Source: Peltaster fructicola
Lineage: Eukaryota > Ascomycota > Dothideomycetes
Length of the DNA: 64,000 bases
Reading direction: 5' to 3'
NCBI GenBank assembly: GCA_001592805.2
Contig: CP051139.1
Location: forward strand, 1,240,001 to 1,304,000
In this document: positions 56,011 to 64,000 of the stretch, piece after piece
Layout: each line of letters opens with the position of its first letter
How positions within the stretch are numbered: the stretch's first letter is position 1
The notes under the pieces: model-generated
Told to the model about the DNA's origin: nothing
Database searches by the model: none
Seen by the model: the letters and a program-made list of their open reading frames with translations, nothing else
Position numbers and translations under genes: made by a program

Positions 56011-57120
56011 TCAGATATCTACGACTTGTGGCGCATTTCGCAGAACTCCTGTGGCGTTATACATCAAGGCTGCGTTGACCATGAGCGTCGTTCGACCCTG
56101 ACCACCCCAGATGCGATCCCAAAGCAGGCTGGCGGTGCCTAGGTACAGCACGCGTAATACGTCGATCCAGCCCTGAGGGTTGAGAAGTCCTCCTACCAGA
56201 CCATCAGATCGCGTGAGAGCCCGCTCAACAGTGCGTTGCAGAGCGTCCCATCTTGCGAGCTCTCTACCAGACATGAGGAAGCCCAACCACCATGACCTAG
56301 CCGCGTGCACGTGGCCAAAGACCTGAAGTCTGGGCCGGACTCTGTTCACTTCTTTCAGCAGGAATGGGCAACCGAGTCCGAGATCGAGATGGTGCTGTGG
56401 CGGACCATGAGTTATAAGGATATCTGTGTCCCGTGGTATGGTCTGCGTCCTGCACGGCACGTTAGCCAGCCAGCCTTGGCGATCGTGCTCTATGTCTCAA
56501 GCACTTACCATGCGTCTTCGCTAGGAGGATACGTGAAAGCCCATTCTGGGTGATCTATAGCTGGTATTGATGCAGCGCCATATATGTTCAGTGCTCGGCC
56601 ACCTTTGAACTTGAGCGTAACAGAAGAATGCTGCAGATAATGAATGTTGCCCCAGTTTAACCGGCCTTGTTGATCGGCGTGTGGTAGTGTCTTTCGACTT
56701 CGCGTATCGAGATATGTATCATGATTGCCTGTGTCCTGTCAGATGGAGCTCGGCGCGATGAACATGGCACTTGCCGCCAATGACAACTTTGTGTGGATGT
56801 GGCAGTGTATTGAGCCAGTGAACCTGTGCTTGCAACTCGGATATCGTGCCGTTGTTCGTCAGATCGCCAGAATGGATCAATAGATCGCCAGGAGGAATGT
56901 CGTCCCATTTGAGGCAATGAGTATCTGATATGCACACCACGCGAATGGGGTGTCGTCTTAGGGTAGGCTGACTGCGCAATTTGTTGAAGAGCAGGTCGAG
57001 AAATCTAATGAGTGTCTTCGTTGGGTTGTTGATGAGCGAGAATATGAAGAGTGGACTATCCCATGGCGTCTGAGGCGCGAAGGGCAGCCTCAAGATCATG
57101 CCCTCGCGTTTCATCGCCAT
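56011..57120 (-). CDS. Calcineurin-like metallophosphoesterase, membrane-anchored
   Basis: Metallophosphoesterase, 334 aa from the first in-frame ATG at 57120, exons 56775-57120, 56509-56728 and 56011-56449. All metal-binding blocks are present: D-x-H (VCISDTHCL), GDxxxxG (IHSGDLTNNG), GNHD (IGGNHDTYLD, formed across the first intron), H (LITHGPP) and GHVH (VFGHVHAA). The first intron (56729-56774) has a GC donor of perfect GCAAGT form, and splicing there rebuilds the GNHD motif. These enzymes act on phosphodiesters or phosphoproteins; the substrate is unknown. The frame continues upstream of 57120 through a hydrophobic stretch (IWPSSLLVLTLYAAMAM) to a TTG just after a stop codon. The real start is therefore probably in an unseen 5' exon, which would give a signal anchor. 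Confidence 0.85.
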
Positions 57121-57616
57121 GGCGGCATAGAGTGTCAGTACGAGAAGTGATGAAGGCCAGATGCTTTTGTTTAGGAGTTGCAACTAGAGGTCACCTGACT
57201 CAGGGCAAGCACGCCTCGAAAGCCGCGATGCGAAGATCGCAGCTGTGATGGTGTCTCTTACCACCAAACTTGCTCCCAGGAGCAGCAGGCTCTCGTAAGG
57301 ATGCTCTGCTCCTCCTCAGTGATCGCTGTCACGATCTCAATGGGTAAGGTACAAGCACCTGTCAATGCACTGCTCGAGCCCCACATTGTGCGGTCTTCAA
57401 ATTTATGACGTCGCAGCTGTGACAACTTCCAAGCTCTACAGGTTGTTGCTGACGTGCATGCCGGCCTGATTCGTCACTCTTCTATCATTCATTCATACCT
57501 ATATCCTTCTCCTCGCGACCTTCAAGCTGGCATCACTCCAGGTGCCGACAGTCCGTGTGGCAAGGTCCTTCTCTCAGCTCGTTGCGTCGAATTTGCTTAG
57601 CGGAGACCTGGCCACA
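57121..57616. other. Divergent intergenic region
   Basis: About 500 bp between the phosphoesterase (minus) and the TMEM16 gene (plus). It probably contains the 5' exon of the former and both promoters. A 42-codon minus-strand ORF starting with ATG (57258-57386) is discussed in the findings. Confidence 0.5.
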
Positions 57617-59812
57617 ATGTCTAAGAGCCCAGGCATTGCAAACAATCATGGCGTCGAATACGTCCTGGTGTATCGGTTTGCGACCACGGATCGGGAGAAG
57701 GCACAAGCACGATTTAAGGACCTAGTCAGGACCCTAACATCTGTTGGTCTTGAAGTACAAGTCAGAGATGGCGAAGACCACTCCTTGCTCCTCCTCGTTC
57801 GAAGCATTAGCGAAGCACACCTTCATGCTGAAATCTACCGCAGCCGAGTTAAGGACTGGATGTACGGTGTCAGAAGTGTCGCACCATCGATCGAGGTGAA
57901 GGAGTCGCTTGTGGACGAACCATTGACAGAGGCAGAAAGACTGAGAATCATATACCAGATGATCACGAACCCTCCCAAGGAAGGTGGTGCTGGCATAACA
58001 CCGAAGAAGGGCGACTGGGAGAACGTTGAGAGCATCTTCGCTCTGCACAACCACACATACAACAAGGAATGGTTGAAGAAGTGGAGTACGCAATGGCTGC
58101 TTACAGACGAGGATCTCGACGACATCAGGAATCGACTTGGTGAGAAGGTAGCCTTCTACTTTGCCTTCACTCAATCATACTTCCTATTCCTGACAGTTCC
58201 TGCGGCATTTGGTCTTGGTGCATGGGCATTGCTTGGCTCGAACAGTCCCTTCTACGCTGTCTTTGCAAGCTTGTGGTGTATCGTCTTTGTCGAATACTGG
58301 AAGCATCAGGAAACAGACTACGCCATACGATGGAACGTACGCGGTGTCTCTCGTATCGAAAGGAAACGACCAGAGTTTCGACCTGAAAAGCAGATCAAAG
58401 ACTCTGTCTCCGGCGAGGAAATCTCGGTCTTCCCAGCCACAAAGCGCCTACAACGACAACTGTTAGTCGCACCATTTGCCATCTTAGCCGCACTACTGTT
58501 GGGCACACTGATCGCAGTCGCATTCGGCATTGAGATCTTTATCGGCGAGGTCTACGACGGTCCTCTCAAATCTGTCCTCACATTCCTCCCTACAATCATC
58601 CTCACCACCGGTCTGCCTCTGCTCACCAATGTCCTCACGCTTATCGCAACCAAAATGAGTGATTTCGAGAACTATGAGACAGACTCCGACTACGAGAGAA
58701 GCATGATCGAAAAGATCTTCATCTTGAACTTCATCACCTCCTACCTGCCAGTCTTACTTACAGCATTCGTCTACATTCCATTCGGCAAGATCATCGTTCC
58801 ATACTTGGATGTTTTCAGCCTGACGGTCAAGCCGTTTGCCGAAAATGAGAAGCAAATGAAAGTGCCAAGCAGCAGTCAGTTCACCGTCAATCCCGGCCGG
58901 TTGCAAGGTCAGATATTCTACTTCACAGTGACTGCACAAATAGTCAACTTTGCCACAGAAGTGGTCGTCCCCTATGCCAAGCGACAAGGCTTTATCAAGT
59001 ACCGCGAGATGCAATCGAAGAGAGCGCAAAAGAACGGAGGAGCAAGGCCATCCGTGGGAGTCGATGATTTACCTGAAGAGAAGGACTTCTTGGCTCGTGT
59101 GAGGAGCGAAGTCAGCTTGGACACCTACGATGTTGCCGTCGACCTGAGGGAGATGATCGTCCAATTCGGCTACCTTAGCCTCTTCAGTCTGGTCTGGCCT
59201 CTCACTCCTGTTAGTTTCTTGGTGAATAACTGGATCGAACTTCGCGCAGATGCAGCCAAGATCTGTGTTGGTATGCAAAGGCCTACTCCGTGGCGAGCAG
59301 ACACCATCGGTCCGTGGCTTGACAGCCTTAGCTTTCTCAGCTGGCTAGGCAGTATCACCATGGCAGCAATCGTCTACCTCTTCAGCAACGATGGCAAAGG
59401 ACCTAATGGCGAGCCTGCCACAATCAGAGGCTGGGCATTACTGCTCACAATCTTCTTCAGCGAGCACTTGTACCTCTTCGCACGATGGGCTATTGCTTTC
59501 GCCATCAGCAAGATTGACTCCCCAGGCCGTCAGATGGAGCGCCGTGATAGATTCGCAACGCGCGAGAAGTACTTTGAAGAGTCTCTGCTGCATGTGCACA
59601 AGCTGCCACAGCTCACAGAGACGGCGGACGAGATCACTCGATCAAGCCTAGAGGAAGACGCTCGAAAGTCAAGCTTAAGAGTCACTACACCTCAAGATCG
59701 ATTCTGGTCCCGTCAGCGTCACTGGACAGAGAGCGCCCGGGTCGGGCAGACCTCCATTGAGAGAGCTGCTCCAAGTGAAAAAGAGTCCGCACAGGTCAAG
59801 AAAGAGTTGTAG
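57617..59812 (+). CDS. TMEM16/anoctamin-family lipid scramblase or channel
   Basis: Fungal TMEM16 protein, 731 aa, no intron. The cytosolic N-terminal ferredoxin-like domain (about residues 1-150, VEYVLVYRFATTDREKAQARFKDLVRTL) is followed by ten predicted helices. The calcium site that opens the lipid groove is complete. There is Glu in helix 6 (NFATEVVVPYAK), Asp/Glu in helix 7 (DVAVDLREMIVQFGYLSLFS), and Glu and Asp in helix 8 (NNWIELRADAAKI), the same five acidic positions as in the nhTMEM16 and afTMEM16 scramblases. ETDYAIRWNVRGVS and NYETDSDYERSMIEKIFILNF are other conserved blocks. The likely role is Ca2+-dependent phospholipid scrambling at the plasma membrane or ER contacts (Ist2 relation). 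The start is the ATG at 57617; the frame extends upstream only to a GTG. Convergent with the next gene, stops 48 bp apart. Confidence 0.94.
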   Translation: MSKSPGIANNHGVEYVLVYRFATTDREKAQARFKDLVRTLTSVGLEVQVRDGEDHSLLLLVRSISEAHLHAEIYRSRVKDWMYGVRSVAPSIEVKESLVDEPLTEAERLRIIYQMITNPPKEGGAGITPKKGDWENVESIFALHNHTYNKEWLKKWSTQWLLTDEDLDDIRNRLGEKVAFYFAFTQSYFLFLTVPAAFGLGAWALLGSNSPFYAVFASLWCIVFVEYWKHQETDYAIRWNVRGVSRIERKRPEFRPEKQIKDSVSGEEISVFPATKRLQRQLLVAPFAILAALLLGTLIAVAFGIEIFIGEVYDGPLKSVLTFLPTIILTTGLPLLTNVLTLIATKMSDFENYETDSDYERSMIEKIFILNFITSYLPVLLTAFVYIPFGKIIVPYLDVFSLTVKPFAENEKQMKVPSSSQFTVNPGRLQGQIFYFTVTAQIVNFATEVVVPYAKRQGFIKYREMQSKRAQKNGGARPSVGVDDLPEEKDFLARVRSEVSLDTYDVAVDLREMIVQFGYLSLFSLVWPLTPVSFLVNNWIELRADAAKICVGMQRPTPWRADTIGPWLDSLSFLSWLGSITMAAIVYLFSNDGKGPNGEPATIRGWALLLTIFFSEHLYLFARWAIAFAISKIDSPGRQMERRDRFATREKYFEESLLHVHKLPQLTETADEITRSSLEEDARKSSLRVTTPQDRFWSRQRHWTESARVGQTSIERAAPSEKESAQVKKEL

Positions 59813-59860
59813 ATAACAAACGTCCTAGCAAAGCACATAGTATGAATTTACGAGGCACGA

Positions 59861-61028
59861 TCACTCACGAAGATACCGAGCGACCTTGGCACCCCAGACG
59901 ACACCTCGCTTGTAGAAGTGCATCTCAGGCACACTGCCAGCTGCGAGACCCTCGATCGCACTCGCCAATGCAGGACCGTCTCCTTCGGCTTTGACATCGT
60001 CGAGATGGTACTGATACGTTTTGAAAGCGAACACCAAGGCTTTGCTCTTCGGCAGTCGATGCAAGGTCTGTCGTTCAGCTCTCAACCTGCAATCCTCAAT
60101 CACGATCTCCTCCGTCTGCCTCCCGATAGATTCATGATTTCTGTCTCCACCATACAGGTGTGTGCCGGCCTCTATGAAAAGGTCATCAGTCGTTGTGATG
60201 GTCCAGTTGGCTCTTTTGACGACCTTGTCGGTGATCTTCGCAAAGTAACGATCCATCGATCGCTCGAGCTTGACAGCGTAACCCGGCACAGGCTTGTGTA
60301 TTTCCGCTAGAGGCTTGCCAAGCTTCGATCGTGTTGAAAAGCCAGAAGGAAAGCAAGTCACGAATGCTTCGAGATGATATATTGGCAGACCGTCCTCTGT
60401 CGTTGACGATGGCAGTAGAAAGAGGAAGTCTGTGTCAACGTGGCTCCCAAGATTACGGAGTGCTGTGATAGCATCGCTCTCTTCTGACATTATCTCCTCT
60501 CCAGTGACGAGGTTCTTTGTCCTAGCCGGCTTGTGCCTGTCGAACATTGCTGGAAAGCGTTGTGGCAAGTACGTCTGAAACATCCATCCATGTAGCTCGA
60601 GCACGGCTTGTATGCTACTTTCATTGCAGGCCAAAGTAGCTGCAGGCTGCCCAGTCATGATCTCTCGGCGATGCCTGATGCGCTCCAGATAAGTCTTGTC
60701 AATTGCTACGAGTTCTTCGATGTTCATGTTCTCCAGACCTGTTTGCTTAGCGTCGTATGTATACTCGACCCTACCGGGACGTACCCATGGTCAAATGGTA
60801 CCGACTCTTGAAGGGTCTGATTCTCAGCGGCTTTGTGTCTTGCCACGACTCCATCACTGGTGTTATGGCGTTACATATCGCCTCCGCAGCCGGTTTCCGC
60901 TGCTCAGTAGACCTTGGTGACGATTGGCGACTCGATAAGGACACCCATAGCAGGGACAGTGCACAGCAGAGCAGGATGAAGAGCGCCGCCGTGCTCAGCG
61001 TTGACAGTAGCTGTAAAGTCTGTCCCAT
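59861..61028 (-). CDS. DUF3445 haem-dependent N-demethylase-like protein, membrane-anchored
   Basis: Protein of the HODM alpha-subunit-like family (DUF3445, PF11927 type), 373 aa, exons 60785-61028 and 59861-60738, intron 46 bp. Residues 7-30 form a single N-terminal transmembrane helix (LSTAALFILLCCALSLLWVSL). The family block KPLRIRPFKSRYHLTMG comes next, formed just before the intron, then NIEELVAIDKTYLERIRHRREIM and ELHGWMFQTYLPQRFPAMF. The later part has LGSHVDTDFLFLLPSS, HLEAFVTCFPSGFSTRSKLGKPLAEIHKPVPGY and MHFYKRGVVWGAKVARYLRE. Bacterial relatives use haem to demethylate dimethylamine. In fungi the substrate is unknown, and the membrane anchor suggests an ER-attached oxidase. The ATG at 61028 is used; an upstream GTG is disregarded. 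Confidence 0.88.
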
Positions 61029-61587
61029 TGTGATGATGCCGCATCGTTTAAAAGAGAGATAGCCCACAACTTGTGGTAATGCTAGTTGGAGTCATGCTAT
61101 CAAGCTTGTGGATACAGCTTCGGGAAATACCTTCCTAATCGAGGTCAGCTCAATGAACAGCACCAAACGCATGGTTCTGACAGCATCGAGGTACTCGACG
61201 ACACGAGGTGTGCCTTGACAGATTGTGCAAGGCGAGAATGCGACATCTTGTACCCAGACCATATCCGTGCACTGAAGCTGTCCATGAAGCCGTCTCTGTG
61301 CTTCTGATGTTGCTTCTGGTGTCTCAGACAGTACGTCCAGTTCATTATAGCTTCTGCTGGCTTGCTAAGAAGCAGGACTTAACCATTGGATGGTTCGGCT
61401 TCATGTCATGCTGTCGTGGCACACTGTGTCGATAGTATAGATGCGATCTCGAGACTGTTCGAGCGCGAGGTGCTCATTCGTCATCGAGTATCAGTCAATA
61501 TCTCGGCCTGGGCTTCGCTCGAGGATCGACCTCAATGATAATGGACGCTCTTCATCTAGACATTGGCTGCTGGCTGGGCAGAACGTC
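61029..61587. other. Intergenic, 560 bp
   Basis: 5' flank of the DUF3445 gene and 3' flank of the small membrane-protein gene (same strand). No feature recognised. Confidence 0.45.
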
Positions 61588-62059
61588 TCATGTATGCTCC
61601 TGCTGTCGAGTCCGTCTTTGCAAAGTGGACAGTGGCTCTTCATGAGTGTCACGATCGTCTGTAGAAGTCGCTCTAGCAGATTCATGCGTCAGCTCATTGA
61701 CGATAGCCTTGAGTTGTCTTCCAGCTGGGTTGCCGGTGAGCGTAGGCGGTTCCGGAGGGGTGCCTCCGAGTGCGCCGTACTTTATCGATCGCCAAATGTA
61801 GAGAAGGAAGTCGTATACAAAGAACGATAGTAATGGTACGATTGACATGGCGGCGAGTAATAGCTTTAGTTGGTTAGCAAGATCCGTCGCTTGGCTCGAG
61901 CAGAGCACTCACAAAGATGCGTATGAGCCAGGTCTCAATGACCATAAGGCTGGCCGGCAGGATTGAGAGCGACAGTGGCATGCTGGTCTGCGCGTATATG
62001 TCGAGTGATATCATATGATGGTGGTGCACAGTCGGTGTAACGATGTCGTGCATCTTCAT
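61588..62059 (-). CDS. Small membrane protein (possibly last exons of a longer gene)
   Basis: Exons 61913-62059 and 61588-61863 are joined by a 49-bp intron (GTGAGT, GCTAAC branch, AAAG acceptor) to give 140 aa. Two hydrophobic segments meet at the splice, SLSILPASLMVIETWLIRIF and LLLAAMSIVPLLSFFVYDFLLYIW. They are followed by a hydrophilic tail rich in Thr, Glu and Arg (EPPTLTGNPAGRQ..THEEP). The continuity of hydrophobic sequence across the junction supports the intron. The start is uncertain: ATGs at 62059, 62053 and 62014 are all possible, or the first exon may instead begin at an AG acceptor near 61989 and belong to the ORF upstream. No family recognised. Confidence 0.55.
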
Positions 62060-62152
62060 TCAGAGCGCTCAACACATCAAAGAGGAGTTGAGGCTCAAGT
62101 GGCGTGGCGCGTTCAATGATGACATGCACACCCCTGTTCCATCTGCGCGCAC

Positions 62153-62797
62153 TCACCCAACAAATCTTACCTCGAGGTCCATAGCAGTCACAAGCTCAAG
62201 CAACACAACAGCCATTGCACGTGTTGTGGCCGCTCTGTTCCTGCTAATGATCGCAGGAGGCCCATCAGGAAAACTCGGCAGTCGAGCTCTCGTGGCACCG
62301 CTACACTCGAGCCGACAGATACTGAGTTGTCCCACGAGCTGATTATCATACAAATACTCCATGGAAGCATTTTGGTCCCACGAGGCATGCGTCTCGTTCG
62401 CACGGACAGCCCAGAAACTCGACGAGGCGCTCAGCCTTGCAGCAGCCTGGGCGCTTCGCATAGCGATCTTGTAATTGTCTGGGTGAGGCTTCCCGTCGCT
62501 CGACGAAACAGAGGTGTGTCGCAGTACTGCATTCATGGCTGGAGAGGCACTGCCATCTGCCACCGACGAGGTCTCTGCAGAGCCGAACCATGCATCACAC
62601 TGGACAACATTGCCCATAGTGCTGACAACGTGAAGCAGAAATACAAATGCCAACAGTCGAGCATCATGAACGACAGAGCATGCCTTGTATGAGGCTCTGC
62701 CAGAGTGATCAGTACCTTGTACAGCTGAACTCGACAAGACCGCCAATGGGTTGTCGACCGGCTCGTGCAATGGCAATGAAGCACCACGATCCGACAT
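62153..62797 (-). CDS. Hypothetical protein, unresolved
   Basis: Uninterrupted 214-codon frame from ATG (MSDRGASLPLHE) to a stop at 62153. One hydrophobic stretch (ARLLAFVFLLHVVSTMGNVV) and a hydrophobic end (AMAVVLLELVTAM) suggest a membrane or secreted protein; two NxS/T sites lie between. A GTAAGA donor at 62170-62165 directly follows the codons for MDLE, so the frame may splice onward, perhaps to the small membrane protein to its left, instead of ending at 62153. No family recognised. The frame could be chance openness in part. Confidence 0.4.
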   Translation of the reverse strand: MSDRGASLPLHEPVDNPLAVLSSSAVQGTDHSGRASYKACSVVHDARLLAFVFLLHVVSTMGNVVQCDAWFGSAETSSVADGSASPAMNAVLRHTSVSSSDGKPHPDNYKIAMRSAQAAARLSASSSFWAVRANETHASWDQNASMEYLYDNQLVGQLSICRLECSGATRARLPSFPDGPPAIISRNRAATTRAMAVVLLELVTAMDLEVRFVG

Positions 62798-63479
62798 TGT
62801 AGTCCTGCACTGCGTCGTCATCGGACCTCATGTCCAGGCAACGACATTCGTGACTCTGTCCGAAAGCCACACTATCTTGACCCGCATGATGGTTAGCATG
62901 TACATGCTGCAACAAGAATGGACCGTAGCATTGTCAGCCTTTTCTGCTGCACCGGCCGAATACTCATGCACACAGCCTTCTTTGGTTCACCTTTCTGATA
63001 CGCCCTGCCGCGGCGTCGAGCCCCGAGTCGGGTTAGAGATGCATATGCATTCCTTGCCTGCCATGATCGAGACCATGGCAATGACTGCCACCTAGCAGAA
63101 GAAGTGTGAGTCAACATGCACATCGGCGGCTCAGCCAGATCCACAGCCAGAGAATAGCCACACAGCAAAAGGGCTAAGTAATGGTTAAAGTTCAATGGCG
63201 CTGCAACCACTGCGATTAGAGAACAATAGAGGCCGCGCTGCAACTTAGGCGGCCATCGACCATTCAGCTGTGCTGACGACACGGTCATCTGCATGCAAGA
63301 ATACGGGAGCTTTATGCTACTCGTGATACAGAGTGCAGATAAGTTGCCCAATCACAGCATGCATGCCACATGCTTGAGCTTTCAGCTGTTGCATGAGGGG
63401 TCGGCCGGTGAGCAACTAAAAAGAATGTCGACCAACATTACAGCTTCACCACCCTTCTGAAGTCACCACAGCATCCAAG
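62798..63479. other. Intergenic, 680 bp
   Basis: Between the hypothetical ORF (minus) and the BTB gene (plus). The minus strand has hydrophobic-coding pieces (about 63130-63250 and 63020-63100) that might be exons of a membrane gene, but no joined model is convincing. Confidence 0.35.
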
Positions 63480-64000
63480 ATGGACGAGCCGGCCATGAGC
63501 CTGCAAGAGCTCAAAGACTTCCAGTCGGCAGAGTTCTATCGCGACCTAACAAGTCTACCGATACCACAACAGATGCTCGAGGAACAGATCGCCCGAAACG
63601 ATTCGAAGGACCGCATGAACGACAACTTCACGCGCTTTCGCGACGATCCTGAAACGTACAGCGAGACTCCAGAGGACTGCTGGCTGCCAGAACCGCCTCT
63701 CGTACCTCCGCCAGCACCAATCGCCGGTCCTTGGGCCTTCCTTGATGACGCTCCCAAGGGCACCGCAACTTTGACCTACAACGATGCAAATGGCAACCTG
63801 ATCTCCATTCACGATCTAAACCTCGAAATCATCGAAGAGCGATCGCCCATCATAGCTGCTTCGTTCGAGCACTCCCACCGCCACGCAGTGCTGCACCTCG
63901 ATCTGCTTTCGCCATTAGCAGCACTCCCCTTCGTGCGCTATCTCTACACAGGCACGTATGGTGATGGACAAGCATACAACGATGTGCCGACCTCCTTATT
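63480..64000 (+). CDS. BTB/POZ-like domain protein (3' partial)
   Basis: Starts with ATG at 63480 and stays open for 173 codons to the window edge. Residues 1-80 are hydrophilic with a Pro-rich patch (PPLVPPPAPIAGP). From about residue 95 a BTB-like fold appears: ATLTYNDANGNLISIHDLNLEIIEERSPIIAASFE, then HAVLHLDLLSPLAALPFVRYLYTGTYGD followed by DVPTSLL. The RYLYTGTY and DVPTSLL spacing is the usual C-terminal half of fungal BTB domains, where helix A4-A5 begins. Such proteins dimerise, and some recruit substrates to Cul3 ligases; the role here is unknown. The end lies outside the window. Confidence 0.8.
   Translation, partial: MDEPAMSLQELKDFQSAEFYRDLTSLPIPQQMLEEQIARNDSKDRMNDNFTRFRDDPETYSETPEDCWLPEPPLVPPPAPIAGPWAFLDDAPKGTATLTYNDANGNLISIHDLNLEIIEERSPIIAASFEHSHRHAVLHLDLLSPLAALPFVRYLYTGTYGDGQAYNDVPTSL

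Overview
This window comes from the nuclear genome of a filamentous ascomycete (Pezizomycotina), most likely a Dothideomycete. The genes are compact and protein coding. Most carry one to five introns of about 42-60 bp with GT..CTRAC..YAG signals. The gene set is typically fungal: a HET allorecognition protein, a HAK potassium transporter, a PTH11-type rhodopsin-domain membrane protein, two cytochrome P450s, several MFS and ArAE transporters, and a Ser/Thr-rich secreted protein. I recognised no transposon, retroelement, CRISPR array, rRNA or tRNA. The species call is inference from the gene repertoire.

Layout. 1-6.0 kb: an ArAE/FUSC-type membrane transporter (cut by the left edge), an SMP-30-like lactonase and a FAD aromatic monooxygenase, a plausible small catabolic neighbourhood. 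6.7-10.4 kb: a Thr-rich secreted protein and a C2H2 zinc-finger regulator with odd internal repeats. 12.1-21.1 kb: housekeeping genes, namely ERV41 (ER-Golgi cargo), PDAT/LRO1 (triacylglycerol synthesis), the NatC subunit NAA30, a DUF1330-like protein and a HAK K+ transporter. 22-30.1 kb: a CYP52-like P450, a mitochondrial carrier, a Lys-rich SPxK protein and NAD-glutamate dehydrogenase GDH2. 31.1-36.9 kb: NAD kinase and the zinc transporter subunit ZRG17, divergent from a shared promoter, then the Ran exchange factor RCC1/pim1.

38.7-46.1 kb is an accessory block: a P450, a putative cyclase and two MFS transporters. It could be a small detoxification or metabolite cluster with no visible backbone enzyme. 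46.2-53.6 kb: ESCRT-II VPS22, an orphan multi-pass membrane protein, a HET protein, an orphan Ser-rich cytoplasmic protein and TFIIH subunit TFB2. 53.8-64.0 kb: an eight-exon rhodopsin-domain protein, a calcineurin-like phosphoesterase, a TMEM16/anoctamin scramblase with a complete calcium site, a membrane-anchored DUF3445 haem demethylase-like protein, poorly resolved small membrane ORFs, and a BTB protein cut by the right edge.

Exon coordinates were worked out by hand from splice consensus, reading-frame phase and remembered family patterns. They were not checked against transcripts. No wholly new system stands out. The best leads are the 38.7-46.1 kb block, the repeat-bearing zinc-finger regulator, the orphan genes, and the unresolved membrane ORFs at 61.6-62.8 kb.
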